Counted from the first letter of the stretch, positions 1 to 11,288 are shown. The stretch: 64,000 nt of DNA from Xanthostigma xanthostigma (GCA_963575645.1 OY754466.1:36736001-36800000), one strand, 5' to 3'. The notes: a model not told the origin generated them from the letters alone. Program-made: numbers and translations.

Positions 1-395
1 TTGTACCCCCAAACTAAGAATAAAACAAAAAATATGTTTTTTTCGACCCACCCTATTGACTACATAATGGAATTGGACCTTAATTAATGTGTATATTTTA
101 GCATTTGCAATTCTAAATTGTTATTCTAATCAAACGTAAAAAATATTTTCAATCTGGTTTGTATATTTTAAAGTTTGTACACAAATAATAAGGAAACAAT
201 ATTATGCTTAAAACATAAAGTAAATAAGAAAACCGGTCAAGCCGTAGATGTTTCCAAAGGAAAAGTTGACGCGTAAAATAAATAAATAAACAAAATTATT
301 TCTCGCAAAAACACACCTTTAAATAAAATGAGTCGTTCGTTCATGTCATATTAAGAGGAATCGTTCATTAATAACGACCCTTTACTACCACCATC
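1..395. other. AT-rich sequence, nothing recognised
   Basis: No coding frame of note, no inverted repeat and no similarity to other parts of the window was seen. Confidence 0.4.
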
Positions 396-398
396 TTA

Positions 399-557
399 AG
401 ACCGTTGCACACGAGGCTAGTTTTGCCGCTGTAATCGCTTCAGACAAGCATCGTGTGAATCGAACACATAAAAGCCATAACCAAATTGAACGCCGATGCA
501 CGCTTGAAACCTAGAAGCCAAATCTAGTGACAAAACCAGCCTCATGTGTAGCAACTT
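399..557 (+). mobile_element. PIF/Harbinger-like MITE, family A, short copy
   Basis: Terminal inverted repeats begin AGACCGTTGCACACGAGG on the left and read AAGTTGCTACACATGAGG on the reverse of the right end. A TTA lies on each side (396-398 and 558-560), which fits the 3-bp TWA target duplication of PIF/Harbinger transposons. The interior keeps the family words 'gcatcgtgtgaa' and 'gaaacctag'. At 159 bp it is an internally deleted version of the 445-bp copy at 35313. No transposase is encoded. Confidence 0.7.
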
Positions 558-604
558 TTAGTGACTTATTTTGCGCTAAGCTCATAACATAACAGCTATA
601 CACG

Positions 605-1055
605 CAGGCCCGGACTTAGAGACCCAGGGCCCCCACCATCTCGAAGCTATTTTGGAATTTAGCAAATTAAATGCACTAGTGCAGAACATATAATTTTTAA
701 TCGACTTTAATGACTTTAATAAACATCAGAATAATACAGTTTATGTTACTATAGTTACGTTATTCTATAAGCAAACTCATGTGGAGGGGGTTAAAAAATT
801 ACAGTCCTTATAAGTAGCGGAACGAAATTTGCTTTCTAGCTTTGTTGCGCGTAGGGCTGTACCTAAATTATATTATGAGCTCTCCGTTTTGGCAAAATGT
901 AGTAAAAATATTTATTGGAATATTATTTTCGATAAAGCTTTTTGATAAGGCAAGCCAGGTTTTTGAGCTTATGCAAAGATTCCGCCACCGGAGCCCCTAG
1001 GCTGGCTGGGCCCATAGGCCGGAGCCTTGTAGGCCTAGGCAGAAATCCGGCACTG
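605..1055. mobile_element. hAT-like MITE with perfect 8-bp target duplication
   Basis: The element starts CAGGCCCGGACTTA and its right end reads CAGTGCCGGATTTC on the other strand. It is flanked by identical 8-bp copies of TATACACG at 597-604 and 1056-1063. An 8-bp duplication and CAG..CCGGA ends are hallmarks of hAT elements. There is no transposase frame, so it depends on a partner in trans. The phrase 'cccccaccatctc' near its left end recurs in the hAT-like element at 37623. Confidence 0.75.
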
Positions 1056-1063
1056 TATACACG

Positions 1064-1678
1064 CAAACCAGACTGAGCCACTGCAACGCGTGGCCCGGTG
1101 CAACTATAATTAATAAAATGGGTTTAATTATACAGCTCTATTATTCAAATATAATTTTGTTATGAAATTTGCTGAAACACAAGTTAACTGAATACATTCA
1201 AAATATCAATATCTCATAATTTTGTTTATTTTCTCGCTGCTTAGGTAAATTATACTTAATCGTAACTTTTAACTTCTTTTGATGCTAGTTAGTTTAATTA
1301 AATAATTTAAATACATTAGAGTGAGCGCATCAAATCCCGGGCATTAATTAGCATATTTACTTAAAGCTAACTATAAACCGTCAGCTATATATTGTTTAAA
1401 ACTACATTTTCAACTTTTAATATATTTTCACAGTAAAAGAAACTTTCAACTAATGCTTGGCACCTTTTGTTTCATGCTATAAAAAACAAAACATTTTGTA
1501 ATAAAAAGCAGACAGTGTACTTGATTGTATATGTTTTCAGATATTAAGTCTTTATTTAAAAAGTGTTGTGTTTTGTTGTTTTGTTGAAAACATTTCTTTT
1601 AATAAAATGGGTATTTTCGATGATCATTACCTATACATGCTTTTATTGTTATCTATATAATTAAAAATGTAACTCCAG
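1064..1678. other. AT-rich spacer, nothing recognised
   Basis: No inverted repeat, tandem array or coding relic was noticed. Confidence 0.35.
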
Positions 1679-1684
1679 GTGCGT

Positions 1685-2003
1685 AGGCTTTCACGGCCAG
1701 TGTTGACCCAAATCTTCCTGGTTTCCGGGCTTGTATTCCGTGGTCCATTGTTATTTCTACCTGACGTTTCGTCTACAACTGCGGTAGACATTATCACAAG
1801 CGATGTGGTAGCGGGCGAAGAGCAGAGAACACGAGCGCGTTGACCATAAAAGAAGGAAGTACAGCACTTGTCGACACACTTACCTTTGAGCAGCCTAAAA
1901 GGACACTTCGCCCGCTACCACATCGCCTGTGATAATGTCTACCTCAGTTGTAGAAATACCAATGGGCCACGGCATACAAGCTCGGAAACCAAGAAGATTT
2001 GGA
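1685..2003. mobile_element. Inverted-repeat element, family C ('ggctttcacggcc')
   Basis: The left half (1690-1822) carries 'ggctttcacggcc', 'acaactgcggtagacatta' and 'ggtagcgggcgaag'. The right half (about 1905-2003) repeats these blocks on the opposite strand. Two further copies lie at 35152-36025 and 63850-64000. It is a foldback MITE of unassigned superfamily, and its short reading frames are by-products of the inverted repeat. Confidence 0.6.
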
Positions 2004-2302
2004 AAAATGTAATTGTTCGTTTGTTTGAAATTTTAAATTTGTTGGACGTTAAAGCAACACACGCTATACTTAATATTTTGCGGCAATGGGAGCGCCATCT
2101 GTGAAACGTAAATGTAACACACGCCCTACTAAACATTGCTCATAAGAAAGATTGACTGTTCGGATAATATGTCTGCAGTGTTCAGTAATTGATAAATCAT
2201 TTCGCCGCGATAGTGGAAAAAATTCGGGTTTGAGTCCTGACGCTAACAGTACTAGACCTAGAAACCGGAAATTTGGTAGATATGTAATCTTACCGACTAT
2301 AC

Positions 2303-2684
2303 AAATCTTTGATTAACGTCTGATTAGTACTCTTCAATAAATAAAATTGTTGACCAATTTTTCAGGCAATTATATTGACAAAAATATATTATAATTATAA
2401 TTCAATAAATTTACTCAATAAATAAAATTATCGACCAATTTTTCAGACAAATATATTAACAAAAATAATTAATACATTGATGTTTCGGTCCGGATTTGGA
2501 TGTTCTTCAGAACTGATCTAAAAAATATAAAAATAATTAATAATTAATTTCTAATTCGTATTTAAAATTATTCGCTTAAAGTTTTTAAATTATTGTCAAA
2601 AATTGAAAAAATAATATTTGTCTGAAATATTGGTCGATAGTTTTATTTATTGAAGAATTCTAATCAGACGTTAATCAAAGATTT
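2303..2684. mobile_element. Palindromic family D element (Penelope-like, inferred)
   Basis: Both arms carry the full terminal block 'aatctttgattaacgtctga' and 'aataaaatt-tcgaccaatttttcag', pointing inward. Position 2482-2510, read on the minus strand, holds CTGAAGAA, a short stem region and GAAAC, as in the better-preserved copies at 40339 and 55522. A second degenerate left arm follows directly (2685-2760) with its own copy of the motif at 2696-2725, so this is probably a tandem or rearranged pair. Assignment to Penelope-like elements rests on the motif and on the 13-15 bp duplications of sister copies. Confidence 0.6.
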
Positions 2685-2760
2685 CAATAAATTTACGTTT
2701 CGGTTTGGATTTGGACTTTCTTCAGAATTAAGTTAAAAAAAATATAAAAATTAATTAGTA

Positions 2761-4480
2761 AATAGTTTTTAATAAAATTCGGTTTAATCTTTTTTAATAT
2801 CGAAATATTATAATTAAAGACAGATACTTTTCGTTAAATTCCTCTCAAAGGCTATTATTTCCTCCTGAAATGCAGTTTAAATTTACCTGGAAATGAATCG
2901 TTTTTACTCAGAGAAAATAAAAAATAAATTTCTCTAAGCCACAAAATAAAATAAGAAATGTTCGACGTAAGCTGTCTTGTCTTTTAAATTTAAAATTAAT
3001 GAAATTAAAAAAGTAAATTAAAACAAAACATATCTACACGCATTCTACAGAAAATGATTAACATTTTTTTAGCGTTTCTATTTAAAAATAAATTGAGATA
3101 TTGCCTGCCAAGTCGAGTCAAATAATATTCTTGAAATTGTACGATGTATATAAACCCATTTCATTAATATAAAATGTCAACGGGAAAATCAATCACTATC
3201 CAATATACATAGGTATCAGCTTTATGACAACATTGCTGAAAGCACGGCAAATAATTTATTTTATGTGCAAGAGAGAGATAGTAAAGTTTATGACCTATTT
3301 TCCTTATTGTTTTCTTGATCAGTTTCCTTTTTGACTTAAAGCATATAAATAATACTCGCAACGAAATAATAACATTTTATTGAAAAGGGTATGGCTTTTT
3401 GCTTTATTTTTAGTCTTTTTAAAGAGAAGTTTTCAACAAACATAAAACATCGATATTTTCTCAAAATTTGTAGTTTAATCTCTGTGTTTAAAAACATGGT
3501 TTTGGAGAATGCTGAGTGATTCCAGGTTTTAGATTTCAGACTGTTTCTCCAATTGGTCAAAAATGATTTATTCTTCTTCAAAAAAGTCAAAACACAAGCC
3601 ATAAGTAAAATGTGAAATTCCTTCCCTCTACGTAAATACACGTCTTTAGTAAATATATATTTTATGATTGACGCTCTTATAAAATATACTAACAGAACCA
3701 TTTATATATACAAACTTTACAACAGTACAATAATCAGGCAAATATTTAAGACTCCTAATTAGTACTTAATAATCTCACGTAACTCTATCAAAGTATTTTT
3801 GGACATTTTGTCATACGAACAATTTTACTCTACTGTATGGTCGCAACCATACAGATATAAATAACTAAAGTACGCTTGCCATAAGTGAAAGTGTCATCAG
3901 TTAAGAGAGAAAACGCTGCAGAAAACTAGAAATTTTTTTACTCAAATCAGCATTGTTTTGCGTCATTATAGTTACCATAGAGATAAGGAACTGTTCTCTC
4001 TCTTAATTGCAAACACTCTATTGGTCCCATTTTTTAAAAACACCTTATATTTGAAATATTCACACCATTCTGCAAAATATTATATACAAGAATACTGTAT
4101 TATGTATCTCATCCCATTTATGTCAAGCTGACCTTTATATGATCACGTCTTCGTTTACAAAAAAAAATATGCTCAAAGCCTTAAACTAAAATCTGTCACA
4201 TGCCGTTGGCGTCCATTATATTAATAAAATATCTACCTACGTACAGCGTATAATATTGGTTGAACTGTTCGTTTTTTCTTCACAACTGAAAATTGTATAT
4301 ATTTCAACGATATATAGTAAAAATATTTTAAAAATAATATCAAACAAGACAAAAAATATTGATTTTCTGGCATTTTTATTAGAAAAGTTTTCTCTAACTC
4401 CTTTTTCAAAAAGTTTTTCGCTGAGGTAACCTATCAACCTTTACTTTAAAATGAGTAGTATTTAAACGAGTGACTGTAAA
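2761..4480. other. AT-rich spacer, nothing recognised
   Basis: About 1.7 kb without a repeat shared with the rest of the window and without a convincing coding frame. The two open frames at 3336-3701 and 4237-4437 (minus) look like chance frames in AT-rich DNA: their residues are F/K/L/I-rich with no motif. Confidence 0.35.
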
Positions 4481-4484
4481 TTAC

Positions 4485-5190
4485 AATTTTGGGTGACAAA
4501 AATAATCAATTTGGGTTACTGTATTACTAAGTGAGCGACTGACTGTGCGTGACGGGAAAATAATAATTGGCTGACTAAATTACTAAGTGAGCGACTGAAT
4601 AGAACTGCTTTTTCTAAAAAATATATATTTAATTGACTGTCAATTAAATGTACATTTTTTAGAAAACGCAGTTTTATTCAAATAATTAACTATTTAATTC
4701 GCATACCCTGTTACCGTTCACCCCGGAATTGTTTTTTTTTAAAACTCAGCATTTGCCCCTTCCCGTTTCACTGCGAGACAATTCGCATACCCCTTTATCG
4801 TTCACCCCGGAATTACAATTCGTATACCCGTTTATCGTTCACCCCGGAATTATTTTTTTAAAAACTCCACCTTTGCTCCATCGCGTTTCACTGCGAGACA
4901 ATTCGCATACCCCTTTATCAAAAAAGCGGTGGTTTTCAATCTTCATGAAAATGTGAGTTTTAAGTTGTAGTCTCAAAGTGAAAAAAAAAAATAAAAAGTA
5001 AAACCAAAAGAAGATATCTGCTTCAAAATTACCGAAGGCATTCTAGTCGCTCACTTAGTAATTAAGTCGCGCACTTAGTAATTTAGTCGCTTACTTAGTA
5101 ATTTAGTCACCCAACTATTATTTTAATATCTCAAATTATTAAAACAGTATCTCATCATCAGTCACCAAATTTGTTTTTTTATTTGACCGT
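4485..5190. mobile_element. Element with subterminal tandem repeats and internal minisatellite
   Basis: The left part repeats 'ttactaagtgagcgactga' at about 4525 and 4580. The right part carries the reverse, 'gtcgctcacttagtaattt', three times (about 5045-5110). The outer edges carry 'gggtgac' and its complement. The core (4695-4920) holds imperfect units around 'aattcgcatacccctttatc', 'gttcaccccggaatt' and 'cgtttcactgcgagac'. A small foldback (4603-4675) lies inside. Subterminal tandem repeats facing each other suggest a transposon with internal binding sites, but no target duplication was resolved. Confidence 0.45.
4695..4925 (+). repeat. Minisatellite around 'ttcaccccggaatt'
   Basis: The block 'gttcaccccggaatt' occurs three times (near 4717, 4799 and 4838). 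'gtttcactgcgagacaattc' occurs twice (near 4765 and 4886). The spacing is irregular (about 40 and 80 bp), so the array is a mosaic of two unit types. The 75-residue frame starting at 4729 only reads through the repeats. Confidence 0.6.
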
Positions 5191-5715
5191 TTTATAATTC
5201 CCCCTTTAAAATTAGGTAAAAAAGCTTTTGGTTTAGTATTCTAAATATAATCAACTTTTATTTAGAAACCATCAAAAATCATTCTAAAAACTATTATCAT
5301 CTATTATTAGGTTAAATTTTTGTATTGTGTTTAATGGTTAAATAAACCTGATTAAATAACGTATACATTTTTGTGTTCGTGATTTTGGTAACCTAATACC
5401 CAGAACCACTAAAAATGTGTGCGACTTGCGCGACCAACCAGTTGCCAGGTTTTAACCTTTGATAAATGACACCAGATTTGAAAATCACATATTCGCAATC
5501 ACATTCGCGAATATCAGGGTAATGCTTAAACATTGACATTCGTTACACCACAAGTTTAGAAGATAAAAACGGTTTTATAAAATTTTCGAAAAAAAATTTA
5601 AAACGCCATAACGTCTAAACTATAATAGTTACAGACTTCCACGTGTGCTCAATGGTCATTCGTTGTAGCGTGGTTTTTTCTATGGGATTAAGTATCGTCC
5701 AAACGTAATATTAGA
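5191..5715. other. Spacer, nothing recognised
   Basis: No repeat partner in the window and no coding signal was seen. Confidence 0.35.
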
Positions 5716-5717
5716 CA

Positions 5718-5978
5718 TGGTAAAAGTCGTTACTATGTGATCACAGTGACTGTTATTCCGGTTGCAAAAAAATAACAGTGAAAAAAAATCGTGACTTTGT
5801 CGCGTCGATCCCGACCGAGCAAACACTCGGTCGGGCGTTACGTCGGCTACTCGGTTGGAGCGACTGTCGTGATTGCGGTGACATAGAACTACATACGTTA
5901 TTTTGGAACGTAGTTACCTCTTGTCAGATCACAGTGATCATTTTAGACGGCTGGTAACAGTGATTTTTTCATGGTGAA
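5718..5978. mobile_element. Dispersed inverted-repeat element, family J
   Basis: The left end reads 'atggtaaaagtcgttact' followed by 'gtgatcacagtgactgtt'. The right part has 'cagatcacagtgatca' and 'cagtgattttttcatg', an inverted repeat. The interior 'gaccgagcaaacactcggtc' is itself a short hairpin. A second partial copy on the other strand lies at 48745-48875. Confidence 0.5.
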
Positions 5979-5997
5979 GTTATTTATTCCCCAGCTC

Positions 5998-6125
5998 TAG
6001 AGTTATCAGTATATTTGCCACATGGCACGTACACTCTTGGCGTCGGTCGGAAGACGGGGCCTAGGGATTGAATCAAAATTTCTCGACGTTTCATAGCCGC
6101 CTGAACAATTTAACATGATTTTTAA
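5998..6125 (+). repeat. Dispersed repeat family T
   Basis: The segment with 'tggcgtcggtcggaagacgg', 'cctagggattg' and 'aaaatttctcgacgtttcat' recurs on the opposite strand at 18133-18262 and, more diverged, at 51835-51960. The class is unknown. It resembles the non-coding end of a larger element. Confidence 0.55.
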
Positions 6126-6737
6126 AAATGTTGATCGAAGAATCTCGTTAGAGATTCTTTTCTGTGCTAAATACCGACGTATCTCTTATACATTGATTTT
6201 GCCTAGCTCCCATATAATCATATTTTTTTAATTTTTAATTTTTTTTTATATTTTTAATTGTATTTTAATTTTTAATTTATTTTCTCAATTTTTTTCTCAT
6301 ATACATATTTTTATTTCTTTTTTAATTTTTAATTTTTTTTATTTTATTGTTTTTTGAAAAATACACTTTCGTCAAATTTTTTATTAAAAAATAACAAAAT
6401 ATATGAATGAAGTTAGATTTAAATAATTTAATTTATTAAAAAACATATTTATCATAAAAAGTGCAACAAAAATTAAAAAGAGGAAAGTTTTCAAAGTGAA
6501 ACTTCTTTTTTTAATGCAAAATAAGTATTTTACAAATGATATGAAAAAAATTTTGTATTTTTAATGGTTGGCCTTGTTCATTGATTTTTTTTTCATGCCT
6601 TCAAAATTGGCCTTCATGGAATCTGTGGCCTCTTAATTCTAAAAATGCACATATGTTTATTTTTTGGAGAAAAAATAAAAATAATGTCTCACACTTTGGA
6701 AAAAGACGTGAAATCTTAAAAAAAAACTTCGGAGACG
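6126..6737. other. T-rich low-complexity spacer
   Basis: Positions 6215-6360 are dominated by 'tttttaatttttaattt' runs. Nothing coding or repeated was recognised in the rest. Confidence 0.45.
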
Positions 6738-7245
6738 TAAAAACTTCGTTCTGTGCTAAATTCAAAAAGTTGAGGCGACTGAATCTCAGATTTTAACTTA
6801 AAAAAAAAAGAATTTCGAGGCAGACAAGAAATTGAAATCAAGCTCGAAATTCTGTGCCTAAGACGTCGAAAAAAAAAAATTTTGAGGCAGACAAGGTATC
6901 GAAATCCAACTTCGAAATTCTGTGCTTATAAAAGCTACAAGAGCAACAGCAAAAAAAAGTGCACAGACGGCGTTTTTTTGGTGGTAACTAAAGGAGTTGT
7001 GCGAACACCGTCTTTGCATTTTTTTGGCTGTTGCTCTCTTGTAGCTTTTATAAGCACAGAGTTTCGAAGTTGGATTTCAATCCCTTGTCTGCCTCAAAAT
7101 TCATTTTTTTTTTCAACGTCTTAGGCACAGAATTTCGAGCTTGATTTCAATTTCTTGTCTGCCTCGAAATTCTTTTTTTTTTAAGTTATAATTCTGAGAT
7201 TCAGTCGCCTCAAGTTTTTGAATTTAGCACAGAACGAAGTTTTTT
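6738..7245. repeat. 508-bp palindrome with nested direct repeats
   Basis: Left arm 6738-6975 and right arm 7005-7245 are near-perfect reverse complements, from 'aaaaacttcgttctgtgc' at the outer edge to 'gcaacagc' near the centre. Each arm contains two diverged direct repeats of about 65 bp: 'cgaggcagacaag' plus 'tcgaaattctgtgc'. The centre (6976-7004) is unpaired. A transcript would fold into one long hairpin. Reading frames here (6882-7124) are by-products. Confidence 0.75.
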
Positions 7246-7261
7246 TTTAAAGATATTTTAT

Positions 7262-7865
7262 ACATATATATTATCTTTGGGTCCAAAGCCACCGAAATAA
7301 CTGTCAGAATCATTTCAAAATTAAAATTTAACTTATTAGTAAAGATAGAAATGTGCTGCCAAAGTTTTAATAAAAACGGTTCTATAGGACCGGACTTACA
7401 AATTTTATGAAAATGCTAGTTCGCGGATATGGATTTACTTACTGAATGGTGTATTTAATTCGTTGCAGATTTTGGATTGATAATAATATTAATACTTACC
7501 TTCCCTACCAACTACCTACCCCAAACCCTATCAATTTGGAATTGTATAACTCCATTTTATGTAAATCACAATACTTACCTTACTTTGTATATTATTATAT
7601 GTATATTTTTTTTTTATATATTTATATTTTTTTTTGTATGCTAATGGCTTTTAGCCGAAGCATTATTTCTATAATAAAAAAAAAAAAAAACGTAAGTTCA
7701 CGTAATAAAGCCGCAATATCTGTGTTAGCAAACACAGAATATTGTCGGCAGGGTTTGGCACTGCGATCCGAGTTTATTTTTATCTTCTTCTCTTTCGCCG
7801 AAGTTCTTTCATTGCCAAATGAAGTACATGTAGTGTTCCATCTTAGTGTCAGGAATAGCACAGTC
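7262..7865 (+). repeat. Dispersed repeat family N
   Basis: Blocks 'tttgggtccaaagccacc', 'gtgctgccaaagttttaata', 'ggaccggacttacaaatttt' and 'attgtcggcagggtttggca' recur in reverse order on the opposite strand at about 17515-17900. The copy probably covers the 3' part of a LINE or a similar long element. The 141-residue frame at 7446-7871 has no recognisable domain and is rich in Y, F and I from AT-rich sequence. Confidence 0.5.
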
Positions 7866-8245
7866 ACGTGACGTTTGCAGGATAAATTACAAGTTAAGGA
7901 CAGTTTCTAACTAAATACAACAACTATAAAAGCTTATGCCACACAAGCCCTAGGGATCTGGACAAACACAATAGTCTTAAATTGCATTTCCCAACTATAC
8001 TTGAAAGAAAGAAGAAAATATAGACACGAATTAGTTCGAAGAATACGTTTCTACAAGTAACACGTTTTTATTAACTCGCTTTCTTCTTGGTTTGTTTTAA
8101 TAACCATTAACCGTGTAGGTATATAAAGTGGCTATTTTCTTTATAATAATTTGTGATGTAATATTCAAAAATATTTTGGGTATACATTGTATACAAACAA
8201 GAAAGAATAATATTATACAGGTGGATTTTGAAATCCGAACATATT
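7866..8245. other. Spacer, nothing recognised
   Basis: No repeat partner or coding signal was seen. Confidence 0.35.
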
Positions 8246-8437
8246 GCACATACTGCTAAACTAGCGGTATGTGCTTTATTATCGCTTTGTGCGCCAGAGC
8301 TGACTTTCGTTAACATAAGAAGTTATATCTAAGTTAATGTCACACGAAATCCATTCAAATTGAAGCTTTTTGAAAAGAGGAGATTCTGATTTATAAAACA
8401 GAGCCATTTTTAAATCAATTTGAGTTCATAAATACTA
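8246..8437 (+). repeat. Family O block, starts with a hairpin
   Basis: It opens with a 29-nt hairpin (GCACATACTGCTA, loop aac, TAGCGGTATGTGC; one mismatch). It continues through 'gctttattatcgctttgtgc', 'gaagttatatctaagttaat' and 'gaagctttttgaaaagagga' to 'ataaatact'. A close second copy lies at 63658-63846, where the stem is perfect. Two copies 55 kb apart that both begin at the hairpin suggest one end of a mobile unit. Confidence 0.6.
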
Positions 8438-8731
8438 TTAAAATTGTAATTGAAAATTACAAAGAGCAGTTTTCGGTTGGTCTGTACGTATGTATACGTC
8501 ACGACTCTACAGATCGCAATTTTGGTCGAATTGCCTTGGGTTATATTTTATTCACTTTGTTTAATATCAGACCAGAACCCTATTTAAATTCACATAAATA
8601 GATTCAGTAGTTTAATTTTTATAAACAGTTTTATTTTATTATTTTTGACAGCTAATAATTTTATTGTAAAGTAGTATATTACGTAGAATAACTGCTACAC
8701 TTCTATACCACAATAACAACGCAAGCTGCGA

Positions 8732-8804
8732 TATCGGTATGGCCGAGCGGTTAAAGCGTTAGTCCAGTAATAGCAAGGTGCCGGGTTCGATTCCCGCTGA
8801 CACA
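8732..8804 (+). pseudogene. tRNA-like sequence (Leu/Ser type), degenerate
   Basis: The A-box region 'tggccgagcggtt' and B-box 'gggttcgattccc' are clear, and the T-arm pairs CGGG with CCCG. The 5' acceptor strand does not pair with the 3' 'gctgaca', and the anticodon arm is poorly paired, so a working tRNA is unlikely. It is followed by long T runs (8810-8870) that could stop RNA polymerase III. It may be the promoter head of a SINE-like element. Confidence 0.55.
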
Positions 8805-8937
8805 TGTAATATTTTTTTTTCTATTCCATTTTATTTATTTTTTTTTTCTATTTTTTAATCTATTTTCAAAATTTTTTTCATTATAATATGTACCTACAGT
8901 GGAAAACTTGCGGGATGTGTACTTTTGGTTTTGCCAA

Positions 8938-9240
8938 CTATTTTTATTTCGTTGCGGAAGGGTTTTCGAAAAAAAGTTTCGGACAAAATTGAATTGAGAA
9001 CCAAACAGCGGTTCAAGATTGCATCAAATAAAAAAAATGGTAAAAAAGTTTATTTTCTTTGACCCAAAGAACAATAGTCCGAAATTAAAATATGGGTTCT
9101 TATTTAAACAAGTGAAGATCACATTGATATCTCTGAGACACCTCTCTACCAAATGAAAAAAAAAACAACAGTGTTCTTCCCCCTTGATTGTCTGCAACTT
9201 TTTTTTTTCGAAAACCCTTTCTCTACGAAATAAAAGGGTG
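8938..9240. mobile_element. Inverted-repeat element, about 300 bp
   Basis: The left end 'tttatttcgttgcggaaggg' plus 'ttttcgaaaaaaa' is mirrored by 'tttttttcgaaaacccttt' plus 'tctctacgaaataaaa' at the right end (9199-9236). No target duplication was resolved. Confidence 0.45.
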
Positions 9241-9527
9241 TTCAGGTTTTAAAAATCCAACTTGTATAGTTGGGTATTTCTGTGTTCTCGAGACGAAATT
9301 ATCTTTGTTATGTAACCCCCTTAATAGACCTATCCACATCTTATTTCTTATTTTATCCGATGAATAACATAAGAAAGTTTTGTTCAAAGCTTCGCTAATA
9401 CTTTATTTTTAGGAAAAAAAAGATTTATCAATTAAGGTGAAAATAATTGCATCAACTACAAGCAAAAAAGCGAATTGATGAAATTTGCCTAAAGATATAT
9501 AGGATATATTTTTTTGCTAAATATAAA

Positions 9528-9579
9528 ATATCCTCAATTAAAATAATTACTATCCAGTAATTATTTTAATTGAGGATAT
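9528..9579. repeat. Perfect hairpin, 24-bp stem
   Basis: The sequence from ATATCCTCAATTAAAATAAT through a four-base loop (about 9552-9555) to its exact complement ending GAGGATAT forms an uninterrupted stem. It is AT-rich, so it could extrude as a cruciform or act as a transcript hairpin. Its role is unknown. Confidence 0.7.
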
Positions 9580-9902
9580 CGGCAGCCGATCTATTGTTAT
9601 CTGCGTGGCAGTGCGGTGCGTCTCCCTAAACAATACAAAGCACAAATTGTTGCTCGTCGCCCAATCCAATCGGTCGGGTATCGATGTCGTTCACTCGTAA
9701 CAAACAAGGTATAGCCGTCTTATAATCATGGCTTCAGTTATTTTAAAATTGTGTTTTTTCTCAATATTTGTGTACCATTGTATACCGTATTTTATCAATT
9801 TAGAATCACAAAAGAGTTGCTGTCTGCGTAAATTGAAAAATAAAAAAAAATTATGAACATGATCAACGAGAATTATTTGCAGTGTGTTCAGCATTATATT
9901 AA

Positions 9903-10380
9903 ATACTAGCTGATACCCGCGGATCTGCATGCGATTGAGATGAAAGGGGACAGCGACAACATAGTGGAGACGTATCACTTTAAAAAAACAATGACAAACT
10001 TTGACGTTTTTGCCAGCAGTTTTTGCGTGCTGTATATATATTGCGTGTAAATTTTAAAATCATCCCCTATTTTACCCTCTTGAGGGATGATTTTGCAGAA
10101 ACGCTGACAAACGTAATTCTTTATTTCTTACCAAAAGCCTAAATATGAATTTTTATATTCTTAATTTGAGAAATGATGGGTTCCCCATACAAAATTTCAT
10201 GCTCTATTTCAATCCCTTCAGTTTTTTTGAGACAAAAGGTACCCTATGTTCTTCCTCGGGATGCAATCTATCTCCTTGCCAAATTTTATCGAAATCTGTT
10301 CACCTGCTTACACGTGAAAGCGTAACAAACAAACACACAACAAACTCACATTCGGATTTATTAGTTAAGATAGTTAGAAT
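9903..10380 (+). mobile_element. RTE-like LINE or SINE 3' tail
   Basis: It begins 'actagctgatacccgcgga' and ends in a tail with 'ttatcgaaatctgttcacc', 'gtgaaagcgtaacaaacaa' and 'cattcggatttattagtta'. This is the usual layout of RTE-type LINE 3' regions in arthropods (from memory of the family). The inner part contains 'ggtaccctatgttcttcctc', another landmark of these tails. A second, short start of the same type lies at 59455-59500. No protein-coding part remains. Confidence 0.6.
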
Positions 10381-10483
10381 TTGTTACTGCAGGAGATTCG
10401 TTTTTCAATAGTTATTTAAAGACCGCACTGGATACAAAACTGCCGTTAGATTCGATACTTGATTTCCATTCTAGGTCCCAAAA

Positions 10484-10800
10484 GTGCGGTGGCGCTGGAT
10501 ATTTTGACGGTTTTTATGTGTTGGCTTCACACGATGCGTGTTTTGAAGCTGGACGTATAGATGGTTTTGCTGCTCAAGCAGTGACAGTTTGAATGTCAAC
10601 AAGAGTGGACGTTTATTCTCTCTGAATAGAACACACACTATGACGCCATGTTTATTTATTACGTTTGCCCGCGTGACAAGATAATGTTTTCTAATTGGTT
10701 TTTGCTCAACTCCAGCACAGAAATAAGCACTTAAAATAGCCCCGGTTCTAGTTTAAAATCCAGCTTGTAACCACGCATGCGAGCCCAGTTTGAAAAGAGT
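10484..10800 (+). mobile_element. Family A MITE, truncated at both ends
   Basis: It matches the interior of the copies at 30535 and 44288: 'gtggcgctgga', 'cttcacacgatgcgtg', 'cagtgacagttt', 'cacacactatgacgcc', 'gtgacaagata', 'atagccccggttcta' and 'catgcgagccc'. Neither terminal repeat is present. It preserves the uninterrupted 'aaaatccagcttgta', which serves as an empty-site reference for the palindrome inserted at 30892. Confidence 0.65.
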
Positions 10801-10950
10801 AGATCTTTTATGCTTTCGGTAATAAATTTCTTGATATTTAAAAATTAATCAAAAAATACACATGAAAAGAACATTGGAAATTTCAATTTCGTCTTAATTT
10901 AATACTAAAAATATATCCAGAAGAAAATCTTACAAAACGTTTATAAAAGA

Positions 10951-11288
10951 ACTGGCGGTCCCGCCCGGTTTCACTCGGGTGCGAAAGAACGAATGGACGG
11001 GAGAGACATGAGTACGCACGTTCATCTTAGTTTCCCGAGATGTGTGTCCAAGTTTTATGATCGGAGTTACCATTCAAAAGTTTTTGTCGGACGGACAAAT
11101 TTTGAGTTATATTTTGCAACATTTTTCATTGACGCTCCGCTCCTGTTGGTCGCAGTGTGATATTATATAGCCTATAGCCTTTTTCAATAAATGGACTATC
11201 CAACAAAAAACAATTTTTCAATTCGAACCAGTAGTTCTTGAGATTAGCGCGTTCAACCAAACAAACAAACTCTTCAGTATAGATATAA
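10951..11288 (-). mobile_element. Helentron-like non-autonomous element, short form
   Basis: Read on the minus strand it starts near 'tctatactgaagagtttg' and 'gtttgaacgcgctaatctca'. It passes 'tccaacaaaaaac' (plus-strand reading) and ends with 'ttcgcacccgagtgaaaccg' plus 'ggcgggaccgccagt'. These are typical ends of arthropod Helitron/Helentron non-autonomous elements (family knowledge). It shares both ends with 18342-19081 but lacks that copy's 369-bp insert, so it shows the uninterrupted site. Confidence 0.6.

Noticed and set aside
3336-3701. 121-residue minus-strand frame as a gene
   Set aside because: It is AT-rich and K/F/L-biased, without any recognisable motif or related sequence in the window.
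7446-7871. 141-residue frame as a gene
   Set aside because: It lies in dispersed repeat family N, has low-complexity Y/F/I runs and no domain.
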